From the NCBI GenBank assembly GCA_001931875.2, contig MSJH02000682.1, positions 1 to 29,454 on the forward strand: a stretch of 29,454 nucleotides of DNA, written 5' to 3'. Made by a program: the position numbers and the translations under genes. Shown here in pieces: positions 1-10,090 of this stretch; the first letter of the stretch is position 1; the number at the start of each line of letters is the position of its first letter. The notes beneath the pieces are model-generated. The model ran no database searches and was not told the DNA's origin. It worked only from the letters and a program-made list of their open reading frames with translations. This DNA is from Byssochlamys sp. IMV 00236 (lineage: Eukaryota > Ascomycota > Eurotiomycetes > Eurotiales > Thermoascaceae).

Positions 1-166
1 TTGCCTCTATCCCTTTCTCGTTCTCAGAAGGCAGTTGAGCTAAACATTGTGTATGAGAGCTTAATGCTTTAAGACGAAACTGCTCCTCATAAACAATATC
101 ATCCATTGGTTCAGGCCTGCCATACTCGTCAACGACGAAATTAAACTTCGTATAGGAATTGAATGT
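1..166 (-). CDS. Partial unidentified ORF running off the left edge
   Basis: The minus strand is open from about 166 to the window edge, with no stop in about 55 codons. It reads as a hydrophilic, coding-like peptide containing VVDEYGRPEPMDDIVYEEQF and later ALSSHTQCLAQLPSENEKG. Three TGA codons lie just upstream in the same frame and there is no start codon, so the true 5' end must come from an upstream exon or the gene is broken. I do not recognise the family. Composition and isolation would suit a mobile-element-derived hypothetical protein, but that is inference. Confidence 0.3.
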
Positions 167-604
167 TCATCATCATATGTCTTCTAGTGTAATTGTGGAA
201 AAGAAATAAAAGGAGGATGAGCACTTGGCGTGCTCTTATATATCCAAAGATGCCAAAGCTTGTACTACAGAGCATCCGAGTTGTCATTGGGTGAATTTAT
301 CTTCTGGAAAGAGTGTATAGACATAATTACTAAGAACACAACAAATCAGACCCTTTAATGAGGAGCACGCTCTCATTAGGAACATAAAGGGTGGGTGGTT
401 CTCTCTGTCTAGAACCCTTGATGTGACGGTTGGGAATATAAATGGTTCATCTTTGTGATACACGTCCAGTGAAAATGCTTAATACCACCGCAATGCAATC
501 AATTGTGACGAAATAAAAAAAAAAGCACGCGATTCTTTGAACGTATGATATTTTTTATTTAATCTTCTTTTTTCTTTTGTTATCTGTACTCAAACTATGT
601 AACA
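167..604. other. Non-coding stretch upstream of the phosphodiesterase gene
   Basis: No convincing gene is seen. There is a short hairpin-capable sequence, GAGCAC-5 nt-GTGCTC (near 219-235), and a related GAGCACGCTC near 363. The 3' part (500-604) is very AT-rich with a T-rich tract and probably holds the promoter and 5' leader of the next gene. Confidence 0.4.
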
Positions 605-2192
605 ATGATTATTCTTGAGCAAAATAAACTAAAAGAAAATGATTTATTAAATATAGAAACAGTAAATCCAAAGCATATATAGTCGCAATTGAATTTTATT
701 TATATGCTCTTTTAGATTATGCAAAAGATATCAGATGATTCATATGCTTATACACTTGGCCACTCACTTTTGGATAAGCCAAGAAGTGAGGTCTATGGCT
801 TTATTGCTGGTTTAGTAAAACGTATGAACATCTGTCAAACCTTGGGTATCACAATATCAAACTTTTTGGACTTTTTAATTGACGTCGAAAGAGGATATTT
901 GAATAACCCTTACCATTCATTCTATCATGCAGTTGACATGGTCTTGGTATTATATCACTTTTTTGAGTGCTATGATATGTCTGAATACTTGACAAGGATT
1001 GATGTTGCCATGATCATCGTTGCTGCTCTATGTCATGATGTGGGCCATGTGGGTATATACAATATATATATTCTACAAAGCTTACTTAGTTTATCAATTT
1101 TAGACTGGAAAAAATAACCAGTTTGAAGTATCTTGCAAGTCAAAGCTAGCTGAAGAATTCAACAATCTTTCCGTATTAGAAAGTAATTCATGCAAACTTG
1201 CTTTGGAGTTGCTCGATAAACATGATCTGACAAGAAATATTGAAGCAAAAAGCAAACATTACGGCAGCCCGCTGACTAGACATGAATTCAAACAATCAAT
1301 CATAAAGATGATCTTGGCAACAGACATGACTCATCACTTTGATCTACTCCACAACATCTCTGTTCTACACAGTGTCGTATCAAAGAATGCTCTTCAAAAC
1401 AAGATGAAACCACTGTTTTCCAAGCAAGAAGACGCTTTTTTCTATTTTGAAAAGAATCATTTCCACAGCAAAGAAACGGAGACAACAACCGTCAAATCGG
1501 TTGTAGAAGAAGATATGGAAACAATAACAGTCGAATCAATTGTAGAAGACGAAGATACAGATCATCCGCATGGACTCTCGTCTCTTGGAAAATCATCCTC
1601 CAAGCTAACTCAAGAAGAACGACTTATGCTCTGTAATATCATAATACATGCAGCTGATGTCAGTAGCCCATGTAGACCCTGGGAGCTTTTCCACAAGCTT
1701 GCTCGTCTGCTATATGTAGAGTTTTCTGAGCAAGCAGAGACAGAACAAAAGCTAGGACTGTCACAACACATGAACCCCCTACGGGACAACTTACAGACAA
1801 CCAATATGCGCTTTATCGACTTTGTTTACCCTTACTTTGAAAATCTGTCAGTCTTGTTCCCAAAGTCTTTAGAACTACTTGATGTTTGCTCCAAAAATCG
1901 TGAAGAATGGTCCAAATTATCTTCAGAACCAACAGATTTAGAATCAAAGGTATCCATCAAGGTATCCATGGAAGATCTCCCTGCCCATATTCCCTTTGCT
2001 GAAAGCGGTATACATACTTCAGAGTCAACCGAAAAAGACGCAGAGAGAAAATCGTCATCTCCGGCTGTTTCTTCTTGGCGAATATCTTCTTCAACCCACA
2101 AACGGAAAGGGGAAGAGTTAAGCTCAGCTCATATAAAAATTATGAGAAGCAATAGTGATAGCCCAAGTAGATATGTTGATTTTTTTATTTAG
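605..2192 (+). CDS. 3',5'-cyclic-nucleotide phosphodiesterase (class I PDEase)
   Basis: Hydrolyses cAMP and/or cGMP to the 5' nucleotide, ending cyclic-nucleotide signalling (protein kinase A in fungi). Proposed exons are 605-661, 716-1048 and 1104-2192, giving 492 residues. Both introns (54 and 55 nt) close in phase 0. The class I HD-domain signature is complete: NPYHSFYHAVD (about residues 83-93), CHDVGHTGKNNQF formed across the second splice (HD at 126-127), and HAADVSSP (about 312-318), which together supply the metal-binding His and Asp residues. The second intron starts GTGGGT rather than GTAAG-type; that choice restores the conserved HTGxNN. An acidic, low-complexity insert of about 90 residues (about 214-303) sits inside the catalytic domain. 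The first exon is less certain: an ATTATG start inside exon 2 (719) is possible, but it directly follows a clean acceptor TTTTAG. The C-terminal tail is serine-rich. Class is sure; substrate preference cannot be read. Confidence 0.9.
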
Positions 2193-3953
2193 ACCTTCAA
2201 ATGATTGTGTGTACATTTATTTGTATATATTTTGTGTATTTGTATAAAAACGATAAAAAAATTCAAAAATTATATAAAGAACTCGAGCTACTTTAGAATA
2301 ATTTAGTAATACTATTGTTGTTACTTTAACTTGTGAGGCTGGTTTTGTAAGATACTGGTATATTATCTTGTTCATAAATACAATTCCAAACTTGTTCTGT
2401 AGGTGGTTGTAACTCTGTTGCTATAGATATTGCACAATTACAAGCCTAGACTAATTTAACAGAGTACTTCCTTGGAGACATGATGTGAAGTTAAACCTGT
2501 TAATCGTCTTTCAGTATATCACACACCTAAACTTAGGGCAAGGATAGATGCAGCATAACTTCCAGCTACCATTACAAACTAGGTTACAGTGTGACTATAA
2601 TGTAAAAGTACTTCACTTTTCAGTGATACGTCTTACTCTTATTTTTTGACGCTTTTAAAAGTTCAAGTTCTTATTGTGCCGTGTATGATACACTAGTAAA
2701 AGCACTTGTGAGACTCGTAATGTCATAGTGTTTTATGATGGCCCATTATCCTAGTTCCTAATGATATCATGACTCGAAACACAGCCAGATTCAGTTTATC
2801 GCAGACACTTTGTCAGGCATGTTTTTGTTTTAAATTAGGAACAATATGACTGTAGGTTCTTTATTTCAGCAAGATCAAAACTGTTGCCCTCCTCGGGCCA
2901 AAGTTTTATTGGCTTAATTTCAACTTTCAAAGTGGCAGCTTCGCTCTTAATTAGAGTGTTTAGTCAGAATAACAAGACCTGTAAGCCCTTCAGAAAGAGA
3001 AAAATTACCCGTAGTGAAGCCGGCGTGGGAGAAGGACCCTTCAAGAAGGAAAGTCATATTTGAAACGCTACTATATACGTCAAGCACTAAAGTACCTAGT
3101 TTCTATTCTATAGGGTATTGCAGAATAGCTCTTGCAGCTTGTAGTAAAGAAAAGGACAATAACCCAAGTCTTTAATTCTTGCAGCTTGTCTCTGCAGGAA
3201 TTTCCAAATTGGCAAAGTAGCTTCAGTTGGGGCTGTGGCATTCTAGTACATGCACACCTTTTCAAAGAAATGAAAGGGCTATCATTTAAAAAGTTATTCT
3301 ATAGGATGGCCTTTGAAAGTATTATGCGGTTGACCTAGTATAAACTCAAAATATACACACTTTTTTTCCTTCCAAAAAGATACTATAAAACAGCATTGAA
3401 TTGTTCTAAAAAGCGTTGTGAATGCTCTGTTATGTCAAACACGGTATGACGGCGTGGTATAAGGTACAAAATTTAATAGTGTGCCATATGTATAGCATCA
3501 CTGTACTATTTAATCTATGTAAAGAGTTAAAGTTCACTGTGTGCTGTATTAACTCATTCCTTAATAAGAAGAAAAACCAAGAGGGTGTCATTGAATATAA
3601 TTACAATAATAATAATAATAAATTAAGTAGTTCAGTTGAGATATGAATATTCCCGATCATCTTACGAGGGGTTTTTTTGTCACGTAGAAGCAACAGGATC
3701 ATCAAACCATAATAAAGGATACCCAGTCTTGTATCTATCCTTGCTTTCATAGGTATTATTTAATTGAACTTGTGAAGAATTATTGTATATTTTACATAGA
3801 GTATTGACGGTAATAGAACATGTCATCAGTTAAAATTGAGCAGACTCACTTAAAGAACACTTGTGCTTTTAACTGTAAAACCACGAATTGAAATTCATTC
3901 TTATTCTTAGTTTCTATCAAGGAGAGACATAAATGCATACACCTAAACTAGAG
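2193..3953. other. 1.8-kb intergenic region with possible decayed coding fragments
   Basis: No intact gene is seen. On the minus strand around 2840-2960 there is a short coding-like stretch containing VEIKPIKLWPEEGNSF, ending in a stop and with no start; it may be a relic. Other short open frames at 3080-3650 have no recognisable motif and look like chance openings. A TAA-type microsatellite (ATAATAATAATAATAAAT) lies near 3605-3622. Confidence 0.35.
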
Positions 3954-3960
3954 TATAAAA
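3954..3960 (+). promoter_or_regulatory. TATA box of the aspartic protease gene
   Basis: TATAAAA lies 62 bp upstream of the protease start codon and is followed by a pyrimidine-rich stretch (TTCTTTCTTCTTGGTTC) just before the ATG. This arrangement is typical of a regulated fungal promoter. Assigned by sequence and position only. Confidence 0.55.
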
Positions 3961-4021
3961 TATAAATTTCCATTTGTCTCTTGTACGGGTTCTTTCTTCT
4001 TGGTTCTTTTTAACTTTTACA

Positions 4022-5414
4022 ATGCGTAATAATCAGTTAATAGCTTGGCTTATTACTAGCCAGATAATTCTTACAGTAACAGCACAATCGACTCTAAAGT
4101 AAGTAGTTATTATCATAACGCAAAGAAGTACATTAACGATCTCGTATAGTGTTGAGCTCGAGCATACTGACGGACGCGCTATGAGCACATTAGCTCGTAT
4201 CAAACGCGCACTTGGTAAATATGGCATAGTAGATAATGAGCTTAATGGGCGCATCAGTTCGGCTATCTCAGGTGTTGAATTAGAAAGTGTCTATGTTGAT
4301 ATAGAGGTAACCTTCCCCATACATGATTACACATATATCACATTCAAATTAAGCTGTCCTTTTTTTTTTTTTAAAAAAAAAAAGTATATTGGTGAAATAT
4401 CTATTGGAACGCCTCCACAAAGGTTTACTATGGATTTTGATACGGGAAGTTCAGATATCTGGATACCGTCTACTTCTTGCCTTCAGTCTTGTGGTACACA
4501 CCGTCGATTTGATCCTACCAAGTCTTCATCATTTGAAATTGTTAACAACAAGACCTGGAGGCTCCAGTACGGAGACGGATCAAGCGTCAGAGGCTACGTT
4601 GGCATAGATTCTGTACATATCGGCAAGGTTACGCAGGATCGTCAGCTCTTGGGCTTAGTCTCTGCCGAAACGGTAGATTTATCCCGTGATAAGTACATGG
4701 ACGGTATCTTTGGCCTGGGGTTCCCTCCGCTGGCTTATACAGGGCTTCAAAGCTCAATCGTTGAGGATTTGTTTCGTTCGGGACGAATAGCTGATCCTGT
4801 AGTTAGCTTTTATTTGGGCCACCCTCGTGATGGTGGAAGAGGCGAAATCGTAAGTACATTAAGGATAGCAGTGAAATGATTATAACACACAGATGCTTAT
4901 TTTGTAGCTTTTCGGTGATATAAACAAGGAACATTTTGAAGGAGAACTCAAGTACGTTCCATTAACTGAAAAGACGTATTGGCAAGTTGATTTAAATGGT
5001 ATCGGTGTGAAGGGTAAAGATATCATGAATGGTACAAGCATGCCTGCTATTGTGGACACAGGAACCACTTTGATTATTCTTCCAACAGCCCTGTCAAGAG
5101 CTATTCATGCATCCATCCCTGGGGCTCAGTATAACTTTTTTTATGGTTGGCGCATGCCATGCGACTTGGCAGACTCAAAATCAGACGAAACCATCACGTT
5201 CAGTTTAGGCGGTCAAGAATTTCCTATTCCTCTCAGGGACATTGTCAGAGTCAAAAGGTCTGTTGACATTAATCCTTTCAATAACTTGTGCTTCTCTGGT
5301 ATAGGAGAAGCTGATACTCCTCTCGCTATTTTGGGTGATACATTCTTAAGAAGTTATTATTCAGTTTATGATTTTGGTAACGCACGGGTAGGATTAGCTA
5401 AATCCAAGCATTAA
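4022..5414 (+). CDS. Secreted pepsin-type aspartic endopeptidase (A1 family)
   Basis: Extracellular acid protease of the rhizopuspepsin/mucorpepsin kind. Exons 4022-4098, 4150-4306, 4385-4849 and 4908-5414 join in frame to 401 residues, the usual preproenzyme size. The N-terminus has a signal peptide (residues 1 to about 20, hydrophobic core LIAWLITSQIILTV), then a basic propeptide (about 21-70). The mature part has YIGEISIGTPPQ, first catalytic DTGSS (Asp97), flap QYGDGSS (Tyr140), second catalytic DTGTT (Asp283), a CLQSC disulphide loop, and the C-terminal ILGDTFLRSYYSVYDF with GLA. Intron 2 (78 nt) is a multiple of three without a stop and ends in an A-tract. The gene converges on EMC3 with only 8 bp between stop codons, and AATAAA overlaps its own stop codon (5413-5418). 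All catalytic residues are present, so it is probably active. Confidence 0.96.
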
Positions 5415-5422
5415 TAAAGCAT

Positions 5423-6609
5423 TCAGCGACGTTTATTGCCCTTTTTGGGTGGCGTTGTTTTCACAGCTTCCGCATAACTTTTCCTTCTCTGTTGATTATA
5501 TGGTCTCTTGCCGTATTTTTCCAACAATCTTTGCTCAATATCTTGTAGCTCCCATTGATGAGGCGTAATCATGATATTTTCTTTCTCTGCCAAGAAGAGC
5601 TTATTGAAATCTTGAGGTTGACCCGGTTGACCCATACCAGGCATCATACCAGGCATGGCGCTCATTGCTGTCATATCTACGCCAGCAGCTAAAGAGGGAA
5701 AGAGTTCAAACTACTATTGTTCTTCTTTTAATTAAATCTTACCATTGTTATCTCCAAGAATCAAGGAAAAGACACTTCCTAAACCAAACAAGTTTAAAAA
5801 GTACCATGAAAGAGAAGAAACCCAACTGACATCCATATCACGCGTGTCCACACCGCTCTGCAGCATAGATTTGAACCGAGGTGTCAAAGGAAAAGGAAGT
5901 TTAGCTAAAATGTGCATAACAAGTGGTTTACTGAGCTGCAAAAAAGGGTAAAGAATAATTAACTTACTAACAACGAATCCTTGAAAGAAAAAGTTGATCC
6001 ACCCCATAATAATCATTTGAGGCACCATGTTTGTCAATTGCTTCTTTAAACCATCCATCATACCTTCCATCATGTCTGGATCTGTCATAGGATTAGGTGG
6101 AGCACCAGTTTCTTTGCTGGGTGCAGGATTCTTCAAGTATTCGCCTCTGTCAAAGGCGTTAGCCAAGTAATTTTTACGATCCTCAAACGCTTGTTGTGGT
6201 ATCGCGTTGCCAAATGTTCTTAGACGTAAGGCGCGTAACAGAGCTTTACTGCAAAAAAAAAAAAGTGGCAAAAAGTGAGTATAGATGAGAGAGAGTCTAA
6301 CTGTGTATTAATTACGATTCTCGAATAGCCTTTGGTTGCGGTGTTTTTGGAGTGCCAGTAATCAACATTGTGATGTGATGACGAAGAATACCTACAAGGA
6401 CCATCACAATCATGATGGGAATCAAAACCCAATCACGTATTGCTAATATCGCATAAAACAAAAAGACGATTAAAAGTGTAAAAAGGAGCAAGTCTACAGC
6501 AAGCCTTACCGGGATCTAAAATCATGCGTTGTCTAGTGTAGATGAGTTGCAATTAGCATCATCTAAATATACACAAAATAGGGGAAGATACAACTTACAG
6601 TTCAGGCAT
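5423..6609 (-). CDS. EMC3: ER membrane protein complex subunit 3
   Basis: EMC3 is the Oxa1/YidC-like core subunit of the EMC insertase, which places transmembrane segments into the ER membrane. Coding order: 6609-6599, 6532-6510, 6442-6316, 6248-5968, 5904-5743, 5688-5423; 289 residues (human EMC3 is 261). The first two exons are only 11 and 23 nt. Recognisable blocks are ILDPAIRDWVLIPI, the first membrane span IMIVMVLVGIL, ALRLRTFGNAIPQQAFEDRK, NFFFQGFVVTKLPFPLTPRF and WVSSLSWYFLNLFGLGS. The tail is methionine/glycine-rich then basic (KKGNKRR). The fourth intron (5905-5967, 63 nt) has no in-frame stop; splicing it gives the conserved FVVTKLPFPLT, whereas a shorter 45-nt alternative leaves an insertion absent from the family. 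Its start is 172 bp from the divergent small gene. Confidence 0.95.
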
Positions 6610-6781
6610 AATATATACTCTTTTGATAAATGTGCTCCAAACTGTGTTTGGAGCCCAACTTTATCATCTCAGCTCACGTGACTTTTGCGTCACAGGTTTT
6701 TAGCCGGGGCGAACACACTTTTCCTAGGCGTTCTATTTCTTAGAAATTTTGCTTTGTTCTTACATTTGTTAAACATTAGAA
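6610..6781. promoter_or_regulatory. Bidirectional promoter region between EMC3 and a small gene
   Basis: A 172-bp gap between divergent start codons. It contains an E-box CACGTG (6675-6680) overlapping an inverted pair GTGAC-TTTTGC-GTCAC (about 6678-6694), the most structured element in the gap and a candidate bZIP/bHLH site. Function is inferred from position and symmetry. Confidence 0.45.
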
Positions 6782-7233
6782 ATGGTATTTTTTTGTTGAA
6801 TCATGTTCACATTTCATTTATTCATCTTGTCCATCGTAGGGCGCTGTTCGTCGTTATCCATACCCTAAGGAAGTCTGGTACTGAATTCTGCAATTGTAAA
6901 TGATTTAGAGATTTTTAACCCATTTCATATAAAGGTCCCCTGCTGGTGGATGGTGGTCAAGACCACACAACTGGAAATCCAACACAATCGTTGCTGCCAT
7001 CGGTATGACTGCTGCTCTTGCTGTAGTTTGGAAAGTTTCTGCTGAAAAAGAAGTAATGCACACTTAAATTTTTAATCGTTCCTTATTCATCATTATTTTA
7101 TATAGGTTCGTTATCAAGAACCCAAGCGCTGGATTCCTTCAATGATGGTAATTTCGAAAAAGTCATCAACTCAACATCAAACTAATAGTCATTATATTAA
7201 TAGTGGGCTAAACAATACAAAGACAGAGAATAA
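6782..7233 (+). CDS. Small conserved-looking single-span membrane protein, function unknown
   Basis: Five exons (6782-6784, 6840-6877, 6935-7052, 7106-7147, 7204-7233) join in frame to 76 residues. The first exon is only the ATG. The protein reads GAVRRYPYPKEVW, then SPAGGWWSRPHNWK (about 15-28), one hydrophobic span (about 31-48), a charged SAEKEVRYQEPKRW stretch and a C-terminal IPSMMWAKQYKDRE. Splice sites are consensus (GTATTT, GTACTG, GTAATG, GTAATT; all end in AG) with introns of 55-57 nt, which strongly supports a real gene. The architecture (basic/aromatic N-terminus, one span, charged tail) resembles small accessory subunits of mitochondrial inner-membrane complexes, but I cannot name a family with confidence. 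It ends 304 bp before the convergent SEC12 gene. Confidence 0.72.
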
Positions 7234-7537
7234 AAACAGTTTTTTAATACAACAAAAAGATGATTAACGAATAAATGACACACAAAAGAAAGAAACATGT
7301 AGAGTATAGAGAAGATATTATTCCTATAATTCTTTATGAATGATTGTCGGTTGTTTCATGGTTTGCTTTTCAAGCAAATATTAATCAAAGATTACATTGC
7401 TTCTCATTTTCTAGTGAAATGTAAGACCTAATGAAGTTTACAATTCTTGGAAATTTCAAATAGAAGAGCTTTATAAAGAAGTCGTATTAAGTAGTAACTA
7501 TGAAGAGCAACTTGCATCAAATATTTCGTGGGGGTAT
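7234..7537. other. Convergent 3' region between the small gene and SEC12
   Basis: 304 bp of AT-rich sequence holding the two 3' UTRs. No open frame or repeat of note was seen. Confidence 0.5.
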
Positions 7538-8992
7538 TTATGCAAGACGCTCCTGCACGAGGTTGTCACGGTTGAAGTAGGATTCTATGTCGATCAGGGT
7601 TGTCAACCACAGTAAGATGCCTGCAACCAAGAGAGCCAACATTAATGTGTGAAGTGGATTGATCGGTAGTGTCTGAGAGAATTGAAGAGGAAGTGTGATG
7701 ATGCGACATGTATTATCTGCAGAACCACTTGCCACAACTCGTCTATCAGGGCTGATTGCGATACAGGTAATGGAGAAGCTGTGAGCGTCCTTGATACGAT
7801 CCAGAGTCTACGTAATATAATGAGATATAAATCACGCCTTCTATCTTCTCTTGCTTACCCTTAAGCTTGATGCATCTACAATAAAAATTGTCAAATCTGC
7901 ACAACCAAGGGCAAGCACAGCGCCATCTTGGCTCAATGCGACGGCTGTTATAGGCTTAGACGACACTTTGACCATTTTCAGCTGCTCAAATGTATAAGCA
8001 TCGTACTTGACGATGTAAGCTCCCTTCTTATCATTGACAATAGCAAAACCAACATCCTTTGTGAATCCTCTGCCGTATCTAAATGCTCTAAATTCACCTT
8101 GCGAATTCTTGAGAGGGTAGCTAATGGTTTGCACCACTTTTCCAAGGTTTTTTTTGTTGCGAAGGTTGATCAGTTTTAGTTCTTGGCTCAACACACAGAT
8201 GAGTTTCTCCTTTTCCAAATTGATGTCGACATCCAAAACCTCTCCGTTATTTGTCAATAAAGCCATGCAAAGTGGCTCAAGTTCAGGATAGTTGAATACA
8301 TGTACTTTTCCATCTGTTGTTCCTGTTGCAACCAAATTTCCATCAAAGCTAAAGCGTACTACACCCTAATCACACAGCATATATATATGTAACTAAATCT
8401 CTCTTTCCCTCTCTTCTTATACTAATAAATGGGGGTTTTTTTTTACCTGATAATCTTCTAGTTGTTTGCTTTCTAATGTGTTTACTGCTTTCTGTAGTTC
8501 TAGTCTATATAGTGATGATTTTAGATAAACATGTATGCTCAATCTATGCTTCGCTTTACTTGTCATCAAGTATTTTGAATAAACGGCAATTGTCATTACT
8601 GCCTTGTTTGATGTTGCTTTCTGTACTGTTAACACCTGTTATAACCATAGATTCCTGATTCAAGATATTAGTTTCTTCTTTTTGTTATAGAGATGATGCT
8701 AACTTTTGGATGAACATCTAAACTCATGGGTGCATCTTCTTCGGAAGAAAACTCAAACGAAGCATCCTCTTCCAAGTCCTTTCGACGCGTATCAATTTTA
8801 TATAAAGACTAGTGACAATGATACATTACATACTGATTTCTTTTTTTTTTCTTCTTTTCTTCTTACCAGCTTATTTTTTACACCAGAACGTCCAGCACCA
8901 CCACCACCACCGACAACAAGTTGACCATTGGAAGTAAAGGCAAGCCCAAAGATGGGAAAACCAATAGGTACTTTAAAACTAGAGCAAGTCAT
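7538..8992 (-). CDS. SEC12: SEC12/PREB-type guanine-nucleotide exchange factor for Sar1
   Basis: ER-anchored WD40 protein that loads Sar1 with GTP and so starts COPII vesicle budding. Coding order: 8992-8867, 8808-8704, 8654-8560, 8504-8447, 8365-7859, 7807-7538; 386 residues. The N-terminus has VGGGGGAGRSGVKNKLSLYK (about 27-46), the glycine-rich loop used by Sec12 for potassium binding and Sar1 activation. WD-type blades follow, e.g. VRFSFDGNLVATGTTDGKVH and VALSQDGAVLALGCADLTI, with the last ending ASGSADNTCRI. A single membrane span LMLALLVAGILLWLTTLIDI (about 352-371) precedes a 15-residue luminal tail, the expected type II topology. All five introns (49-81 nt) close in phase. The gene starts just 59 bp after the stop of SPC25 on the same strand. 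Confidence 0.93.
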
Positions 8993-9051
8993 TTGTAGAA
9001 AAAAAAAGGGAAAAAGAGCTGTACACAAGAAATCTTTTTTTATATTATTTA

Positions 9052-9895
9052 TTATTTTGTCAATGCTTCTAATAACAGCCTTACTCTGATCATAAACGCA
9101 AATAGGTTCCTACTTTTATTTAACTCGTCCACTTCATGTTGTAGATTTGGAATATTTGGCACACAATCTGACACTAAAGAAAGATATAATACTGGGTGAA
9201 TGATTTATTGTTATTTCTTTTTTTCTTTAAATACCTGAGTAAATACTGGATTCTGCTATATTTAAAATAAAAGAATAAGTTATCTTTGGTCGAGCAGGGT
9301 TCAACCTTCGATAGGTAAACCTAATTCTATCATATTCCTCATCTTATAACAAGTCAATATCAAGAAAAGATTGGATTATAAGAATATGTATACCTTCTGA
9401 TATAGGCTCTATTGATAATCCTGTATGTGTTATGCAACCTCGTACTTGGAACATTGCCTGTGTGCTCTTTCGTTCAATCTCTACGCTTTTTCTCTCTTCT
9501 TGCATTTTCTGTATCAGGTCTTTCAATTGTCCAATTGCTTCAACTAGTTTATCTGCTTGACTTTGTCGATCTTCAAGTTCTCGCTTTAGTTCTTTTTCTC
9601 GTTCCAGTATCGAGGGATCTCTAGTTTCCAATAGCTCTGAGGTATTATATAAGTTGCCAATCAACCTTTATTAGAATCGCTTACTCTTCTCATACTCTTT
9701 TATACTCCTTTTTAGCTTTTCTATTCCTTCTACTGCATGTTTTTGATTCTCTTCTAATGCATTGATGCGAGCTCTAAATGATTTGACATTCTCTGAAATT
9801 GACTTAGTCTTTGTTTCAAAGCGATTCTTTATTGTATTTATTATTCTATCTAGTTTTTGTTCATATTCTCCAATCTTTAGATCAGTTGTATTCAT
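9052..9895 (-). CDS. SPC25: Kinetochore protein Spc25 (Ndc80 complex)
   Basis: Spc25 pairs with Spc24 at the inner end of the Ndc80 complex that couples kinetochores to microtubules. Coding order: 9895-9685, 9636-9394, 9342-9235, 9173-9052; 227 residues, normal for the family. The first about 135 residues are a continuous coiled coil rich in E/K/L heptads. The C-terminal globular domain has GCITHTGLSIEPI, RIRFTYRRLNPARP, YSFILNIAESSIYSVSDCVP and a final helix NLFAFMIRVRLLLEAL, matching the Spc25 RWD-like fold. Three short introns (48, 51 and 61 nt) close in phase. The start is the ATG at 9895. The identification rests mainly on the RRLNPARP block and the domain order. Confidence 0.88.
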
Positions 9896-10090
9896 CGTCA
9901 ATAAAAGAAAAAAGTTTTAGTTCGCGCTCAACTATTATTTATCTGTAATTCGAATAATAACAACCAAGATAGCAAATCTCAAAGTGTATAATACCCAAAA
10001 CATTCAAGATATTATGCACACCTTCCTCCTCCCTCTCCAATGCCAAATGGATACATTGTACAAGTTAAGGATAGGCAGTCTTACTAGTAC
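9896..10090. promoter_or_regulatory. Upstream region of SPC25
   Basis: Non-coding, AT-rich sequence before the SPC25 start. A pyrimidine-rich stretch CCTTCCTCCTCCCTCTCC lies near 10020-10037. No defined motif can be assigned. Confidence 0.3.

Noticed and set aside
719..1117. Phosphodiesterase starting at ATG 719 and ending at 1117
   Set aside because: The ATG directly follows a clean acceptor TTTTAG, and the 3' end runs into an intron; splicing restores the HDVGHTGxNN motif and joins the next exon.
9285..9310. GGTTCAACC as a tRNA B box
   Set aside because: It lies inside an SPC25 coding exon and has no tRNA structure around it.
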